A stretch of DNA of 31,384 nt, taken from contig NZ_CAAKON010000020.1 of the NCBI RefSeq assembly GCF_901212655.1, positions 207,367 through 238,750 of the forward strand. Direction: 5' to 3'. This stretch comes from Olsenella uli (lineage in GTDB: Bacteria > Actinomycetota > Coriobacteriia > Coriobacteriales > Atopobiaceae). How positions within the stretch are numbered: position 1 is the stretch's first letter; every line of letters starts with the position of its first letter. Made by a program: the position numbers and the translations under genes. The notes under the pieces were generated by a model. It was not told the origin of the DNA. It worked only from the letters and a program-made list of their open reading frames with translations, and did no database searches. This document shows, piece after piece, positions 6,424 through 15,343 of the stretch.

Positions 6424-8796
6424 TTAGGCGCGACGGGCCATGGTGTTGGCGCCCTCGCCGGGCATGATGCGGCGGGCATCGTAGACAGAGGGCACGCGAC
6501 CCACGGTCGAGAGCAGCGTGTCCAGCAGGTTCGCGTCGCTGATGGCAATGAGGAACCGCAGGCGCGCCACGCCCCGCGCGCTCGTGCTCGTGGCCGCGGA
6601 CAGGATGTTGCCGCCGGCCTCCCCCACCGCGATGGTGACGTCCTTGAGCAGGCCCATGCGGTCCGTGGCCTCGACCATGATCTCGACCTGGAACTGCGTG
6701 GCGCCGGAGGTGTCCCACTCCACCGGAATCATGCGCTCCGGGTGCTCCATGAGACCGCGAACGTTGGGGCAGTTGGCGCGGTGCACGGAGACGCCGCGCC
6801 CGCGCGTGATGAAGCCCACGATCTCGTCACCCGCCACCGGGTTGCAGCAGTGCGCGAGGTGCACGAGCAGGTCCGGGTCGCCCTTGGCCACAACGCCGCA
6901 GCTGCTGCGGCGCTTGGGCGCGCCCGCCCCACGGCCCGGGGAGTGGCGCGGTGCCGTCATGGCCTTGGTGGTGCCCTGCGTGAAGAACTGCTCGTGGGCT
7001 GCCTTGGCCTCGGCCTGGGCCTTCTGCTGTGCGGCGAGAATCTCGGCTGGAGAACCCTGCTCGAGCATCTCCTGCACCTTGTTGGCCACGGACTTGGCCG
7101 TGAGCTTGCCGTTGGCGATGGCGGCGAGCATGTCGTCCGGGCCCTTGAAGCTCAGCTGCTCACAGACCTTGCCAATAGCCTTCCCGGAGCGCGGCGTGGA
7201 GATGCCGTAGCCGCGCTTGCGCAGCTCGCGCGCCAACTCGGAGCGGCCGGCGTCGGCGTCATCGGACTTCGTGGAGGCCGCGAAGTACTTGCGAATCTTG
7301 GCGCGGGCACTCGGCGTGGCGACGATGTTCATCCAGTCGCGCGAGGGCTTGGAGTTCTTGTTCGTGAGGATCTCGATGCGGTCGCCCGTGGCGAGCGGCG
7401 TGGTGAGCGACACCACCGAGCCGTTCACCTTGGCGCCCACGCAGTGGTTGCCCACCTCGGTATGCACCGCGTAGGCAAAGTCGAGCGGGGTGGCGCCGGC
7501 GCGCAGGTTCATGACCTCGCCCTTGGGCGTGAAGACGAAGATCTCGTCCTCGAAGAGGTCCACGCGCAGGTCCTCGAGGAACTCGTGCGGGTCCTCCATG
7601 TCGCCCTCGACCGTCCAGTCGAGGCTGCGGCGAATCCAGGAGATCTGCTTGTCGACGCTCTTGTCGTCGGCGCTCATGGCACCCTTGGAGTTGCCGGCCC
7701 GCTTGTAGAGCCAGTGCGCCGCGATACCAAACTCAGCCTGGTCGTGCATCTCGCGCGTGCGAATCTGGATCTCGATGGGACGGGCCTCGGGGCCCACCAC
7801 CGTCGTGTGCAGCGACTGGTAGCCGTTGGGCTTGGGCGTGGCGATGTAGTCCTTGAAGCGGCCGGGCAGCGGGTGCCACAGCGAGTGCACCGCACCGAGG
7901 GCCGAGTAGCAGTCGCCCACCGTCTGGGTGATGACGCGCAGGGCGATGAGGTCGTAGATGTCCGAGAACTCCTTGCCCTTGCGCTTCATCTTGAGGTAGA
8001 TGCTCCACAGGTGCTTGGGGCGCCCCGTGATCTGGAAGTCAGAGAGGCCCACACGGTGCAGCTCGTCGGCGAGGGTCTTGATGGCCTCCTCGGTGTCGCG
8101 CTCGCGCTGGTCGCGAGAGTCCTGCACCATGCGGGCGATGCGCTGGTACTCGCCGGGCTCCAGGTAAAAGAAGGCGAGGTCCTCGAGCTCCCACTTGATG
8201 CTGGAGATGCCGAGGCGGTCTGCGAGCGGCGCGTAGACGTCCATGGTCTCGTGCGCCTTGAAGATGCGGCGGTCGGGCGGCAGGGCCGCAAGCGTGCGCA
8301 TGTTGTGCAGGCGGTCTGCCAGCTTGATGATGACGACGCGGATGTCGCGGCTCATGGCCAAAAACATCTTGCGCAGGTTGAGCGCCTGCTTGGCGTCCAT
8401 GGAGTCAACCTCAATGGAGGTGAGCTTCGTGACGCCGTCGACGAGCTCGGCAACCGTCTCGCCAAAGAGCTCCTTAAGGTCGCCCAGGGTGGCGGGCGTG
8501 TCCTCAACGGTGTCGTGCAGCAGCGCGGCACAGATGACGTCCTCGTCCATGCGCAGGTCGTGCGCGAGGATGAGCGCCACCTCTACGGGATGGTTGATGT
8601 AGGCCTCGCCCGAGCGCCGCCGCTGGTTCTTGTGGAACTCGGCGGCGAAGCGGTAGGCCTCGTCGACCTTGGCCATCTCCTCGGCGTCGAGATAGCGCGC
8701 GCAGGTCTTGCGGAGCAGCGGGTAGTCGTCTGCCCCAACCTTCGGCGTGCCCTCCGGCGGCGCCGCCACGTGCCTCTCCTCTGCCTGGACGCTCAT
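6424..8796 (-). CDS. rel: Bifunctional (p)ppGpp synthetase/hydrolase Rel
   Basis: This 790-residue RelA/SpoT homologue makes and degrades the alarmone (p)ppGpp during starvation. The HD hydrolase domain (about 45-200) has an intact YINHP (H69) and HDTVED with H94, D95, E98 and D99, so hydrolysis is expected. The synthetase domain (about 240-350) carries KPNGYQSLHTTV and EIQIRTREMHDQAEFGIAAH. A TGS domain (EIFVFTPKGEVMNL...DFAYAVHTEVG) follows, then a helical/zinc-finger-like region (LVHLAHCCNPVAGDEI) and a C-terminal ACT domain. Both catalytic halves look functional. ATG 8796 overlaps the recJ stop as ATGA, so translation is coupled, with GGGAG upstream. Length is standard for actinobacterial Rel. 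Confidence 0.96.
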   Translation of the reverse strand: MSVQAEERHVAAPPEGTPKVGADDYPLLRKTCARYLDAEEMAKVDEAYRFAAEFHKNQRRRSGEAYINHPVEVALILAHDLRMDEDVICAALLHDTVEDTPATLGDLKELFGETVAELVDGVTKLTSIEVDSMDAKQALNLRKMFLAMSRDIRVVIIKLADRLHNMRTLAALPPDRRIFKAHETMDVYAPLADRLGISSIKWELEDLAFFYLEPGEYQRIARMVQDSRDQRERDTEEAIKTLADELHRVGLSDFQITGRPKHLWSIYLKMKRKGKEFSDIYDLIALRVITQTVGDCYSALGAVHSLWHPLPGRFKDYIATPKPNGYQSLHTTVVGPEARPIEIQIRTREMHDQAEFGIAAHWLYKRAGNSKGAMSADDKSVDKQISWIRRSLDWTVEGDMEDPHEFLEDLRVDLFEDEIFVFTPKGEVMNLRAGATPLDFAYAVHTEVGNHCVGAKVNGSVVSLTTPLATGDRIEILTNKNSKPSRDWMNIVATPSARAKIRKYFAASTKSDDADAGRSELARELRKRGYGISTPRSGKAIGKVCEQLSFKGPDDMLAAIANGKLTAKSVANKVQEMLEQGSPAEILAAQQKAQAEAKAAHEQFFTQGTTKAMTAPRHSPGRGAGAPKRRSSCGVVAKGDPDLLVHLAHCCNPVAGDEIVGFITRGRGVSVHRANCPNVRGLMEHPERMIPVEWDTSGATQFQVEIMVEATDRMGLLKDVTIAVGEAGGNILSAATSTSARGVARLRFLIAISDANLLDTLLSTVGRVPSVYDARRIMPGEGANTMARRA

Positions 8797-11700
8797 GACG
8801 CACTCCCATCCTCGCGGACCTGCGTGCCGAAGCCCGGCACGATGGGCCTGTTGACGCGCGCGAGCAGCTCTCCCGGCGTGGCCGTGAGGGCCCAGCGGCA
8901 AAACGCGTGAAACTCCTCGCTCGAGCGCATGCCCTCAAGGTAGCGTATGGAGCTGTCGAGTTCCATACGCTCGGGCGAGTCCGTCATCAGGATTTTCCTT
9001 TGCGAGCCGTACCCCTCCGTCGTGAGGAAGCCCAGCTCGCGGAAGATGCCGATGCCTGCCGAGACCGCGCGCTCCTCCAGGCGTGAGCCGGGCGCCACCT
9101 GCACGCAGGTCTCGAGCAGCCCGGCGTTGGTGCGCGCTATGGCGCCACCCTCGCCCTGGGCGCGCGAGCGCGCGGCCAGCGACTGGAGCGCCCGCCACAG
9201 GCACACGAGGTCGTCGCGCCCCGGGGCGTAGGAGGCAAGGATGCGCTCGTTCACCCGGGCGTCGCGCGAGCCAAACATGAGGTGAATCGTGGCGGGGGCA
9301 CCGTCTCTGCCAGCACGCCCGCTCATCTGGTTGAACTCCACCGCGCCAAAGGGCATGTGGTAGAGCACCACGTGGCGGATGTCGGGCAGGTTGACGCCCT
9401 CACCAAAGGCGCTCGTGGAGATGACGCACGAGAGCTCGCCTGCACGGAAGGCGCGCTCCACGCGCGTGCGCTCGGAGCGCGTAAGGCCGGCGTTGTAGAA
9501 GGCGATGCGCTGGGCAAGCTCGGGATTTGCCTTGCGCAGGGTGCGCGCGAGCACCACGGACTGCTCGCGGGAGTTCACGTAAGCCACGCACTTCTCGCCC
9601 GTGCTCGCGAGCGAGACGAGGGCGGCCTCGCGGTCACGCAGCTCGCGCTCGTCGTCGATGCGGAGGTTCTCGCGGCAGGCGTCGTCCACGATGACCTCGT
9701 CGGCCGAGCAGAGCCGGCAGATCTCGCGCGCCACGGGGTCGGCCGCCGTGGCGGTCGCGGCCAGGCACGTGGGATGGCCGAGCTCGGCGAGCACGCGCGG
9801 GAGCTCCTGGTAGGCCGAGCGCGTGCCGCCGGCCGAAGTGCCGGCGTGGTGCGCCTCGTCGATGACGACGAAGCCGACGCGCCCGCCAGCGGCAAACTCA
9901 CCCGAGTGAATGGCAAGGAACTCCGGCGTGGTGAGGATGACGTCTGCCTCACCGGACCCAAGCGCCGAGAAGACCTCGTGCCGCTCGTCGAGCGGGGTCT
10001 CGCCCGTGAGCACCCGGCCGGAGAGCCCCATGGCCGCAAGCTCGCCCTCAAGGTGGAAGCTCTGGTCTGCCACAAGGGCGCGCAGCGGGAACACGAGCAC
10101 GCTCGCGCGGCCGCGAAGCAGTGCCTCGCGAGCGGCGTGAACGTGGAAGATGAGGGACTTGCCGCGGCCCGTGGCCATGACGCAGAGGGCGCTTGTGCCC
10201 GCGGCAAGCGCGTCGAGGGCGCGCGCCTGAGCCGGCAGCGGTTCATGGTCGCCGATCATGCGGCGCACGAGCTCGCGCGTGAGCTCGTCGGGTGCCATCG
10301 CGGAGAGCCGCGCGCGCTCGGCTCCCTCGGCAGCCTCCGGCACGACGCGCGAGTCCGACGCTAGGATCTCTGGCACGCGGCCAAACAGCTCGTCCACGAT
10401 GGCGGGGGCCGCAGGCTCGCCCTCCGCCGTGCGATAGACGATGTCGCGCACCATGAGCTTGGGGTTCGTACGTCCCTGCCAGGTCTCGGCCACGGCCTCG
10501 AAGACGAGGTCGACGGCGCCCTCGTAGTCGCACGCGCGCTCCACGTCGGGCGCGCGGAACATGATGGCGGGCCTGGAGCAGACGCCGTCGGTGGCAATGA
10601 AGCGCAGGTGCTCGCCCGAGCGGCCCACCCGGCTCCTGTTGCGCATCACCACGCCCGTGGCCGCGAGCAGCGGCACCTTGTTGCCCTGGCCAAAGGGTGC
10701 AAGGACCTTAAGGCTCTCGATCGTGGGCACGTCGAGCTCCTCGAGCCCCACGATGGCCGTGACCTCGCCCGTGTCCACGAACTGCTCGGGCGGCAGCTCC
10801 GCCAGCACGGACTCGAGGCGGGTGCGGAAGGCGTCGATGCTCTCGGCGTCGATGGTGACGCCCACGGCCCCGGCGTGGCCGCCGAAGCGCACGAGCAAGT
10901 CGGCGCACTTCTCGACCGCCTCGAAGAGGTTGACCGATCCCACCGAGCGGCCGGAGCCGTGGGCCACGCCGTCGGAGATGGAGAAGAGGATGGCCGGCAC
11001 GTGGTAGCGGTTTACCACGCGGCTGGCCACGATGCCCTTGACGCCCTCGTGCCAGCCCTCGCCGCCCACCACGATGACGCGCTGGCCATGGTAGGTCTCC
11101 TCGATCATGGCCATGGCCTGGTCGGCCAGCTCACGCTCGATGTCGCGACGGTTCTGGTTGATGGTCTCGAGCTCGGCGGCGAGCTTGGCAGCCTCCACTG
11201 GGTCATCGGAGATGAGCAGGTCGAAGGCCACGTCCACATCACCCATGCGGCCCGCGGCGTTGAGGCGCGGCACGAGCGAGAAGGGCAGGCCGTCGGCCGT
11301 GACCTGGGAGAGGTCGCAGTTTGCCACGGCCGCGAGGGCCACGATGCCGGGTCGCTCGGTATGACGCATGCGGCGGATGCCGTCGGTCACGAGGGCGCGG
11401 TTCTCGCGCGTGAGGCTCATCATGTCAGAGATGGTGCCGAGCGTCGCCACGTCGGTGTAGGAACGCCAGAGCTCAGGCACGCCAAAGCGGCGGCCGAGCT
11501 CGTGGACGAGCTTGAGTGCCACGCCCGCGCCCGCGAGGTCGCAGGAGGGACAGGCGTGGTCGAGCTTGGGGTCGCAGACGGGAACGTCCTGGGGCACGAG
11601 GTCGGCCGGCTCATGGTGGTCCGTCACCACGACGTCAATGCCCATGCCGCGCACGATGCGCACCTCCTCGGCGGCGGCGATGCCATTGTCCACGGTGATG

Positions 11701-12134
11701 ATGAGGTTGGGGTGACAGCCCTCCACCACGCGCTCGAGCGCCTCGGCGGACAGGCCGTAGCCCTCGCCGAAGCGGCGCGGGATGTAGGGGTGCACCTCGG
11801 CGCCCAGCTCGCGCAGGGCCAGGGTGAGCAGGCAGGTGGAGCTCATGCCGTCCACGTCGAAGTCGCCAAACACGGCGATGACCTCGCCGGAGCGCACGGC
11901 CCGCTCGACCCGGTCCGCCGCGGCGGGAAGGCCGGGGAGCTCGAGGGGGTCGAGCCAGTCTCGTTCGAGAGACGGCGTAAGGAAGGTTCGGGCGCTCTCG
12001 GCGTCCCGGATGCCGCGGGCCACCATCACGCGGGCCGCTAGCGGCGTGACGCCGCACGCCTCGCGCACCTCGCGCTCGGCGGCGACGTCACCGGTTAGGA
12101 CATGCCAGCGCCCGGACTCGCGAAGACCGGACAT
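8793..12134 (-). CDS. recJ: RecJ exonuclease fused to a RecQ-like helicase
   Basis: This single 1113-residue frame joins two repair enzymes. Residues 1-590 are RecJ: DHH motifs FGDFDVDGMSST (89-100), TVDNGI (147-152), VTDHHEP (170-176), LNAAGRMG (291-298) and the DHHA1 FGGHAGAVG (417-425), then an OB-like region. Residues 620-960 are a superfamily 2 helicase. Walker A is MATGRGKS (653-660), the Walker B box is VIDEAHH, ATAT follows, and motifs V and VI are FGEGVNLPD and QMSGRAGRDG, as in RecQ. The last 150 residues look winged-helix-like, with no RQC zinc cysteines or HRDC domain visible. RecJ degrades ssDNA 5'-3' and RecQ unwinds ahead of it, so the fusion makes mechanistic sense. secD stops 5 bp upstream. 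Confidence 0.93.
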   Translation of the reverse strand: MSGLRESGRWHVLTGDVAAEREVREACGVTPLAARVMVARGIRDAESARTFLTPSLERDWLDPLELPGLPAAADRVERAVRSGEVIAVFGDFDVDGMSSTCLLTLALRELGAEVHPYIPRRFGEGYGLSAEALERVVEGCHPNLIITVDNGIAAAEEVRIVRGMGIDVVVTDHHEPADLVPQDVPVCDPKLDHACPSCDLAGAGVALKLVHELGRRFGVPELWRSYTDVATLGTISDMMSLTRENRALVTDGIRRMRHTERPGIVALAAVANCDLSQVTADGLPFSLVPRLNAAGRMGDVDVAFDLLISDDPVEAAKLAAELETINQNRRDIERELADQAMAMIEETYHGQRVIVVGGEGWHEGVKGIVASRVVNRYHVPAILFSISDGVAHGSGRSVGSVNLFEAVEKCADLLVRFGGHAGAVGVTIDAESIDAFRTRLESVLAELPPEQFVDTGEVTAIVGLEELDVPTIESLKVLAPFGQGNKVPLLAATGVVMRNRSRVGRSGEHLRFIATDGVCSRPAIMFRAPDVERACDYEGAVDLVFEAVAETWQGRTNPKLMVRDIVYRTAEGEPAAPAIVDELFGRVPEILASDSRVVPEAAEGAERARLSAMAPDELTRELVRRMIGDHEPLPAQARALDALAAGTSALCVMATGRGKSLIFHVHAAREALLRGRASVLVFPLRALVADQSFHLEGELAAMGLSGRVLTGETPLDERHEVFSALGSGEADVILTTPEFLAIHSGEFAAGGRVGFVVIDEAHHAGTSAGGTRSAYQELPRVLAELGHPTCLAATATAADPVAREICRLCSADEVIVDDACRENLRIDDERELRDREAALVSLASTGEKCVAYVNSREQSVVLARTLRKANPELAQRIAFYNAGLTRSERTRVERAFRAGELSCVISTSAFGEGVNLPDIRHVVLYHMPFGAVEFNQMSGRAGRDGAPATIHLMFGSRDARVNERILASYAPGRDDLVCLWRALQSLAARSRAQGEGGAIARTNAGLLETCVQVAPGSRLEERAVSAGIGIFRELGFLTTEGYGSQRKILMTDSPERMELDSSIRYLEGMRSSEEFHAFCRWALTATPGELLARVNRPIVPGFGTQVREDGSAS

Positions 12135-12139
12135 AAGGG

Positions 12140-13612
12140 CTACTCCTCGTCTGCGGAGGCGCCGGCGTCAAGGGAGACGCCGGCGGCCGCGACGCCTGCC
12201 TCTGCGTCGGCCGCCGTGAGGACGCGGAGCATCGGCGCCTTGACGAGCGGCATGGAGACGAGGTCTGCGAGCAGGCCCGCAGAGAGGGCCCAGCTGAGCT
12301 CACGCCAGACGCCCGGCGCCACAAAGGCGCAGACGATGGCGACGACGCAGAGCACGGCCTCGACGAGCGCAATGCGGCCGATGGCGTGGTCGCAGGCCTC
12401 CTGCTGGGCCTTGCGCACCGAGGAGCCCCCGCGGCGCTCGGAGGCGTAGCGGGCGGCCGCGAAGCCGCTCGAGACGATGGACACAAGCTCGCAGACGACG
12501 ACGGCCGCGAGCTCATAGGTGCCGAGGAAGACGTAGCCGAACTGGGCGAGCACGGCGAAGGCGCCAAGCTGCAGCACAAGCGTCACGATGACGGAGAGCG
12601 CGGCCACCCAGCCCGCGCGGCCAAAGAGTCGCGAGCACACGAGGCCCGCAAGAAGCGCGAGCACCACGGCGGCAGCGATGGCGGCGGGAAGGGCCTGGCC
12701 GGAGAGGCCGGAGGACAGGGGCTCGGGATCGGAGGCGGCGAGCGTCACCCGGATGGGGCCTGCGGAGATCTCGGCGGCGAGGGCGTAGGCCTGGCTCCTC
12801 GTGAAGCCGCCGGAGAAGGTGACCTGGCCTCCCTCGATCTTCTGGCTCACCTGCGGCGCGGTGACCACCGTGCCGTCAACCACCACGGCGATGCGGCCAT
12901 AGGAGCTGGAGAGCTCGGCGGTGATGTCAGCGAGCTGCTTGGCGGCGGCCGAGTCGAGCGTGATGCCCACGGCATAGACCATGGAGCTGGACCTGGCGCT
13001 GCTCGTGCCGGAGACGACGCGGGAGTCGGTGATGTTGTCACTCGAGGCAAAGGCGGTGTAGGTGCCATCCTTCAGCCGGACGTTCGTGGTGCCCGCCTGG
13101 ATCTGGGCGAGGGCGTCGGCATCGCCGATGGCATCCACGCGAACGAGCTCCACCTTGCCGGCGCCGGCGATGCTCGAGGCCACGGTCGCAGCGTCGTCGG
13201 AGGCGGGGACGCGCACGGAAAGGGCGTCGTCACCGGTCTGCTTCACGGAGACGCCCTTCTCAAAGAGCGCGTCGGCGCGCTTCTGGAGGTTTGCGCGGGC
13301 GGAGGCGAGTTCATCGGCAGAGACCTCGGAGCCGTCCGACTTCGTGGCGGTGAGCGTCACCTGGTTGCCGCCGCCGAGCAGCGTGCCCAGCGGGACGCCC
13401 CAACCCGGCACGGCGAGCGCAACCGCGCTCAGCAGCACCAGCAGCACGGTGCAGGCGATGGCGCCACCCTGGCGGCTCAGCTCGGTGGCAATGCGGCCCT
13501 TGGGCTTGGGCCTGCTCGCGGCCTTCGCCTCCGCCTTGGCCTTCTTCTCGGTCTTGGACGTGGCCGTGGCGTTGGTGCCGGCCCCCGTCGGCTTCTTGGT
13601 TTCCTTGCTCAT
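12140..13612 (-). CDS. secD: Divergent SecD-like translocase accessory protein
   Basis: This is a 490-residue membrane protein. A basic, Ala/Lys-rich cytoplasmic tail (1-47) precedes one membrane segment (about 50-72). A periplasmic region then resembles SecD P1: ANLQKRADALFEKGVSV, and later VVVDGTVVTAPQVSQKIEGG and TFSGGFTRSQAYALAAEISA. About five C-terminal membrane segments follow (300-470). SecD with SecF uses the proton gradient to pull secreted proteins across the membrane. The transmembrane motif that normally reads AVDAN appears replaced by a CELVSIV segment, so the usual Asp is not obvious. No secF or yajC lies next to it. The start has GAGGGGG upstream. Family assignment is good; activity is uncertain. 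Confidence 0.78.
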   Translation of the reverse strand: MSKETKKPTGAGTNATATSKTEKKAKAEAKAASRPKPKGRIATELSRQGGAIACTVLLVLLSAVALAVPGWGVPLGTLLGGGNQVTLTATKSDGSEVSADELASARANLQKRADALFEKGVSVKQTGDDALSVRVPASDDAATVASSIAGAGKVELVRVDAIGDADALAQIQAGTTNVRLKDGTYTAFASSDNITDSRVVSGTSSARSSSMVYAVGITLDSAAAKQLADITAELSSSYGRIAVVVDGTVVTAPQVSQKIEGGQVTFSGGFTRSQAYALAAEISAGPIRVTLAASDPEPLSSGLSGQALPAAIAAAVVLALLAGLVCSRLFGRAGWVAALSVIVTLVLQLGAFAVLAQFGYVFLGTYELAAVVVCELVSIVSSGFAAARYASERRGGSSVRKAQQEACDHAIGRIALVEAVLCVVAIVCAFVAPGVWRELSWALSAGLLADLVSMPLVKAPMLRVLTAADAEAGVAAAGVSLDAGASADEE

Positions 13613-13665
13613 GGAACCCCCTCATGCGGCCGCACGCGGGCGGCCCTCGTCGTTTTAACCCTTCA

Positions 13666-13671
13666 ATTCTA
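13666..13671 (-). promoter_or_regulatory. Predicted extended -10 promoter for secD-recJ-rel
   Basis: Minus-strand TGCTAGAAT is an extended -10 (TG, one base, TAGAAT). It lies about 54 bp upstream of the secD ATG in the gap after tgt. The -35 region is weak. It would drive secD, recJ and rel as one unit. Confidence 0.5.
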
Positions 13672-13726
13672 GCAGGAGCGACGAAGGCCGAGACGCACCA
13701 GAGGCCAAGGGCCCCGAGCCCAGGCG

Positions 13727-14983
13727 CTAGAAGTCGTTGGCCGCGGGCGAGTCCATCCATTCGCTCACGAAGCTCGCGTATGTGCCGGCGATGATGGCCG
13801 CGCGGGCGCGCTCCATGAGCCTCAGCAGGTAGCGGATGTTGTGCTGAGACAGCAGAAGGCCGCCGAGCATCTCCTTCTGGCGGATGAGGTGGTGGATGTA
13901 GCCGCGCGTGAAGCCGCCCGCACATGCCGGGCAGTCGCACCCCTCGTCCAGCACGCCGTGGTCGTGCGCAAAGCGGGCGTTCTTGAGGTTGAGCCGCCCC
14001 TCGTTCGAGAAGGCCGTGCCCATGCGGGCCGTGCGGGTGGGCAGCACGCAGTCGAACATGTCCACGCCCGCCGCCACCGCGCGCACGAGCGTGGTGGGGT
14101 TGCCCACGCCCATGAGGTAGCGGGGCTTGGCCTTGGGCATGTGCTCGGACACGAGCGGGGTAAGCGTCTCGAACATGGTCTCGTGGTCCTCGCCCACCGA
14201 GTAGCCGCCGATGCCGTAGCCGGGGAAGTCGCCGCACTCCTCGAGGTGCCGGAGCGACCGCAGGCGCAAATCGAGGTGCATGCCACCCTGGACGATGCCA
14301 AAGAGCGCCTGGTCGGGGCGGGTGTGGGCCCGCCAGCAGCGCTCGCCCCACATGCTGGAGAGCTCCACGGCGCGCTCCACGAAGGCGCGCGTGGCGGGGT
14401 ATCCCGGGCACTGGTCGAGCTGCATGCAGATGTCGCTGCCAAGCTTCTCGGCGATGGCCATGTTGTCCTCGGGCGTCCAGAAGACATGGCGGCCGTCGTA
14501 CTCCACGGCGCGGAAGCCAACGCCCTCGTCGGTGAGCTTCATGAACTCGCCGTGGGAGAAGACCTGAAAGCCGCCGGAGTCCGTGAGGATGGGCCTATCC
14601 CAGCGCATGAACTCGTGAACGCCGCCGAACTCGGCCACGAGGTCCTCGCCCGGCCGCTGCGAGAGGTGGTAGGTGTTGTTGAGAATGATCTTGGCGCCCA
14701 GGTCTGCCACCTGCGCAGGCATCAGGCCCTTGACCGTGGCCTTCGTACCCACGGGCATGAAGATGGGGGTGGGAACGTCGCCGTGGGCGGTGTGGAAGAC
14801 GCCCGCGCGCGCATGAGTGCCCGGGTCCTCGGCGACGATGTCATAGGCGAAGAGCTTGCTTGAGGAGGAACTGGCCGCCTGGGTGCCCTCCCCCGTCTGC
14901 ACGGACGTGCCGGACGCCTGGGTGTCCGGGCCCTCGCATGCAGATGCGTCAGCGCCTGCGTTGTGGTTTGCGCACTCGCACAT
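13727..14983 (-). CDS. tgt: tRNA-guanine transglycosylase
   Basis: This 418-residue enzyme swaps guanine 34 of GUN-anticodon tRNAs for preQ1 (or queuine), the entry step of queuosine synthesis. The TIM-barrel core shows DSGGFQVFS (general-acid Asp about 135) and FGIVQGG. It also has MGVGNPTTLV and FDCVLPTRTARMG (nucleophile Asp about 311). The zinc site CDCPACAGG has a His about 27 residues downstream, in QHN. The first 45 residues are a Ser/Thr/Ala-rich extension starting MCECANHN that is not part of the usual family core. ATG 14983 has AAGGAGA at good spacing; the frame upstream to 15079 lacks a binding site. queA and queH lie further along on the same strand. Confidence 0.96.
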   Translation of the reverse strand: MCECANHNAGADASACEGPDTQASGTSVQTGEGTQAASSSSSKLFAYDIVAEDPGTHARAGVFHTAHGDVPTPIFMPVGTKATVKGLMPAQVADLGAKIILNNTYHLSQRPGEDLVAEFGGVHEFMRWDRPILTDSGGFQVFSHGEFMKLTDEGVGFRAVEYDGRHVFWTPEDNMAIAEKLGSDICMQLDQCPGYPATRAFVERAVELSSMWGERCWRAHTRPDQALFGIVQGGMHLDLRLRSLRHLEECGDFPGYGIGGYSVGEDHETMFETLTPLVSEHMPKAKPRYLMGVGNPTTLVRAVAAGVDMFDCVLPTRTARMGTAFSNEGRLNLKNARFAHDHGVLDEGCDCPACAGGFTRGYIHHLIRQKEMLGGLLLSQHNIRYLLRLMERARAAIIAGTYASFVSEWMDSPAANDF

Positions 14984-15343
14984 GTTGCCGTCTCCTTGAG
15001 TCCGTGTTCGATGTTGGCCGGGGCGCACGCCGCGCCCCGCCGGATGCCGACGGCCCGTTCGGTGCCGCCGTGATGTCATTTTTCACGGCCCATCATGCTA
15101 CCGGACGCCACAGCAGGTCGCGAGCCCACGCCGAAGCCCGCGAAAAGAACCGATCCGGGCAAGCCCGCAGGGGCCGATGGCGAATCGGAATACGTGTCCG
15201 GAAGCTGGCATAGGCTCGCAACCCTACCGCCCAGAAACCCGCATGGGTCTTGGCGAAACGCTTGTGAAGGCCCGTGCGAAGCCGCGCACCGAGGCCCGCA
15301 ATACGCCACAATGGTGGCCACGAAAACCGAAGGCGAGGAAACC
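14984..15343. other. Divergent intergenic region between tgt and coiled-coil gene
   Basis: This is 360 bp without a credible gene. It holds a GC hairpin (15019-15039, 8-bp arms CGGGGCGC/GCGCCCCG) in the tgt leader. Both ribosome binding sites are at its ends. I see no convincing -35/-10 pair for either gene and no recognisable preQ1 riboswitch. An open frame continues upstream of the coiled-coil gene to 15095, but it lacks a binding site and reads as non-coding. Confidence 0.5.

Noticed and set aside
5560..8910. Very long open plus-strand frame opposite rel and the hydrolase gene
   Set aside because: It is antisense to two well-supported genes and runs through a palindromic repeat. Long antisense frames are expected at this GC content, and its translation shows no domain.
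12386..13672. Long plus-strand frames opposite secD and, further on, opposite metG (25094-27289)
   Set aside because: They mirror the codon bias of the real minus-strand genes, are rich in Gly/Ala/Arg/His and have no recognisable motif.
14984..15090. preQ1 riboswitch upstream of tgt
   Set aside because: The leader has a GC hairpin, but I could not find the short pseudoknot with an A-rich tail that defines the preQ1-I class.
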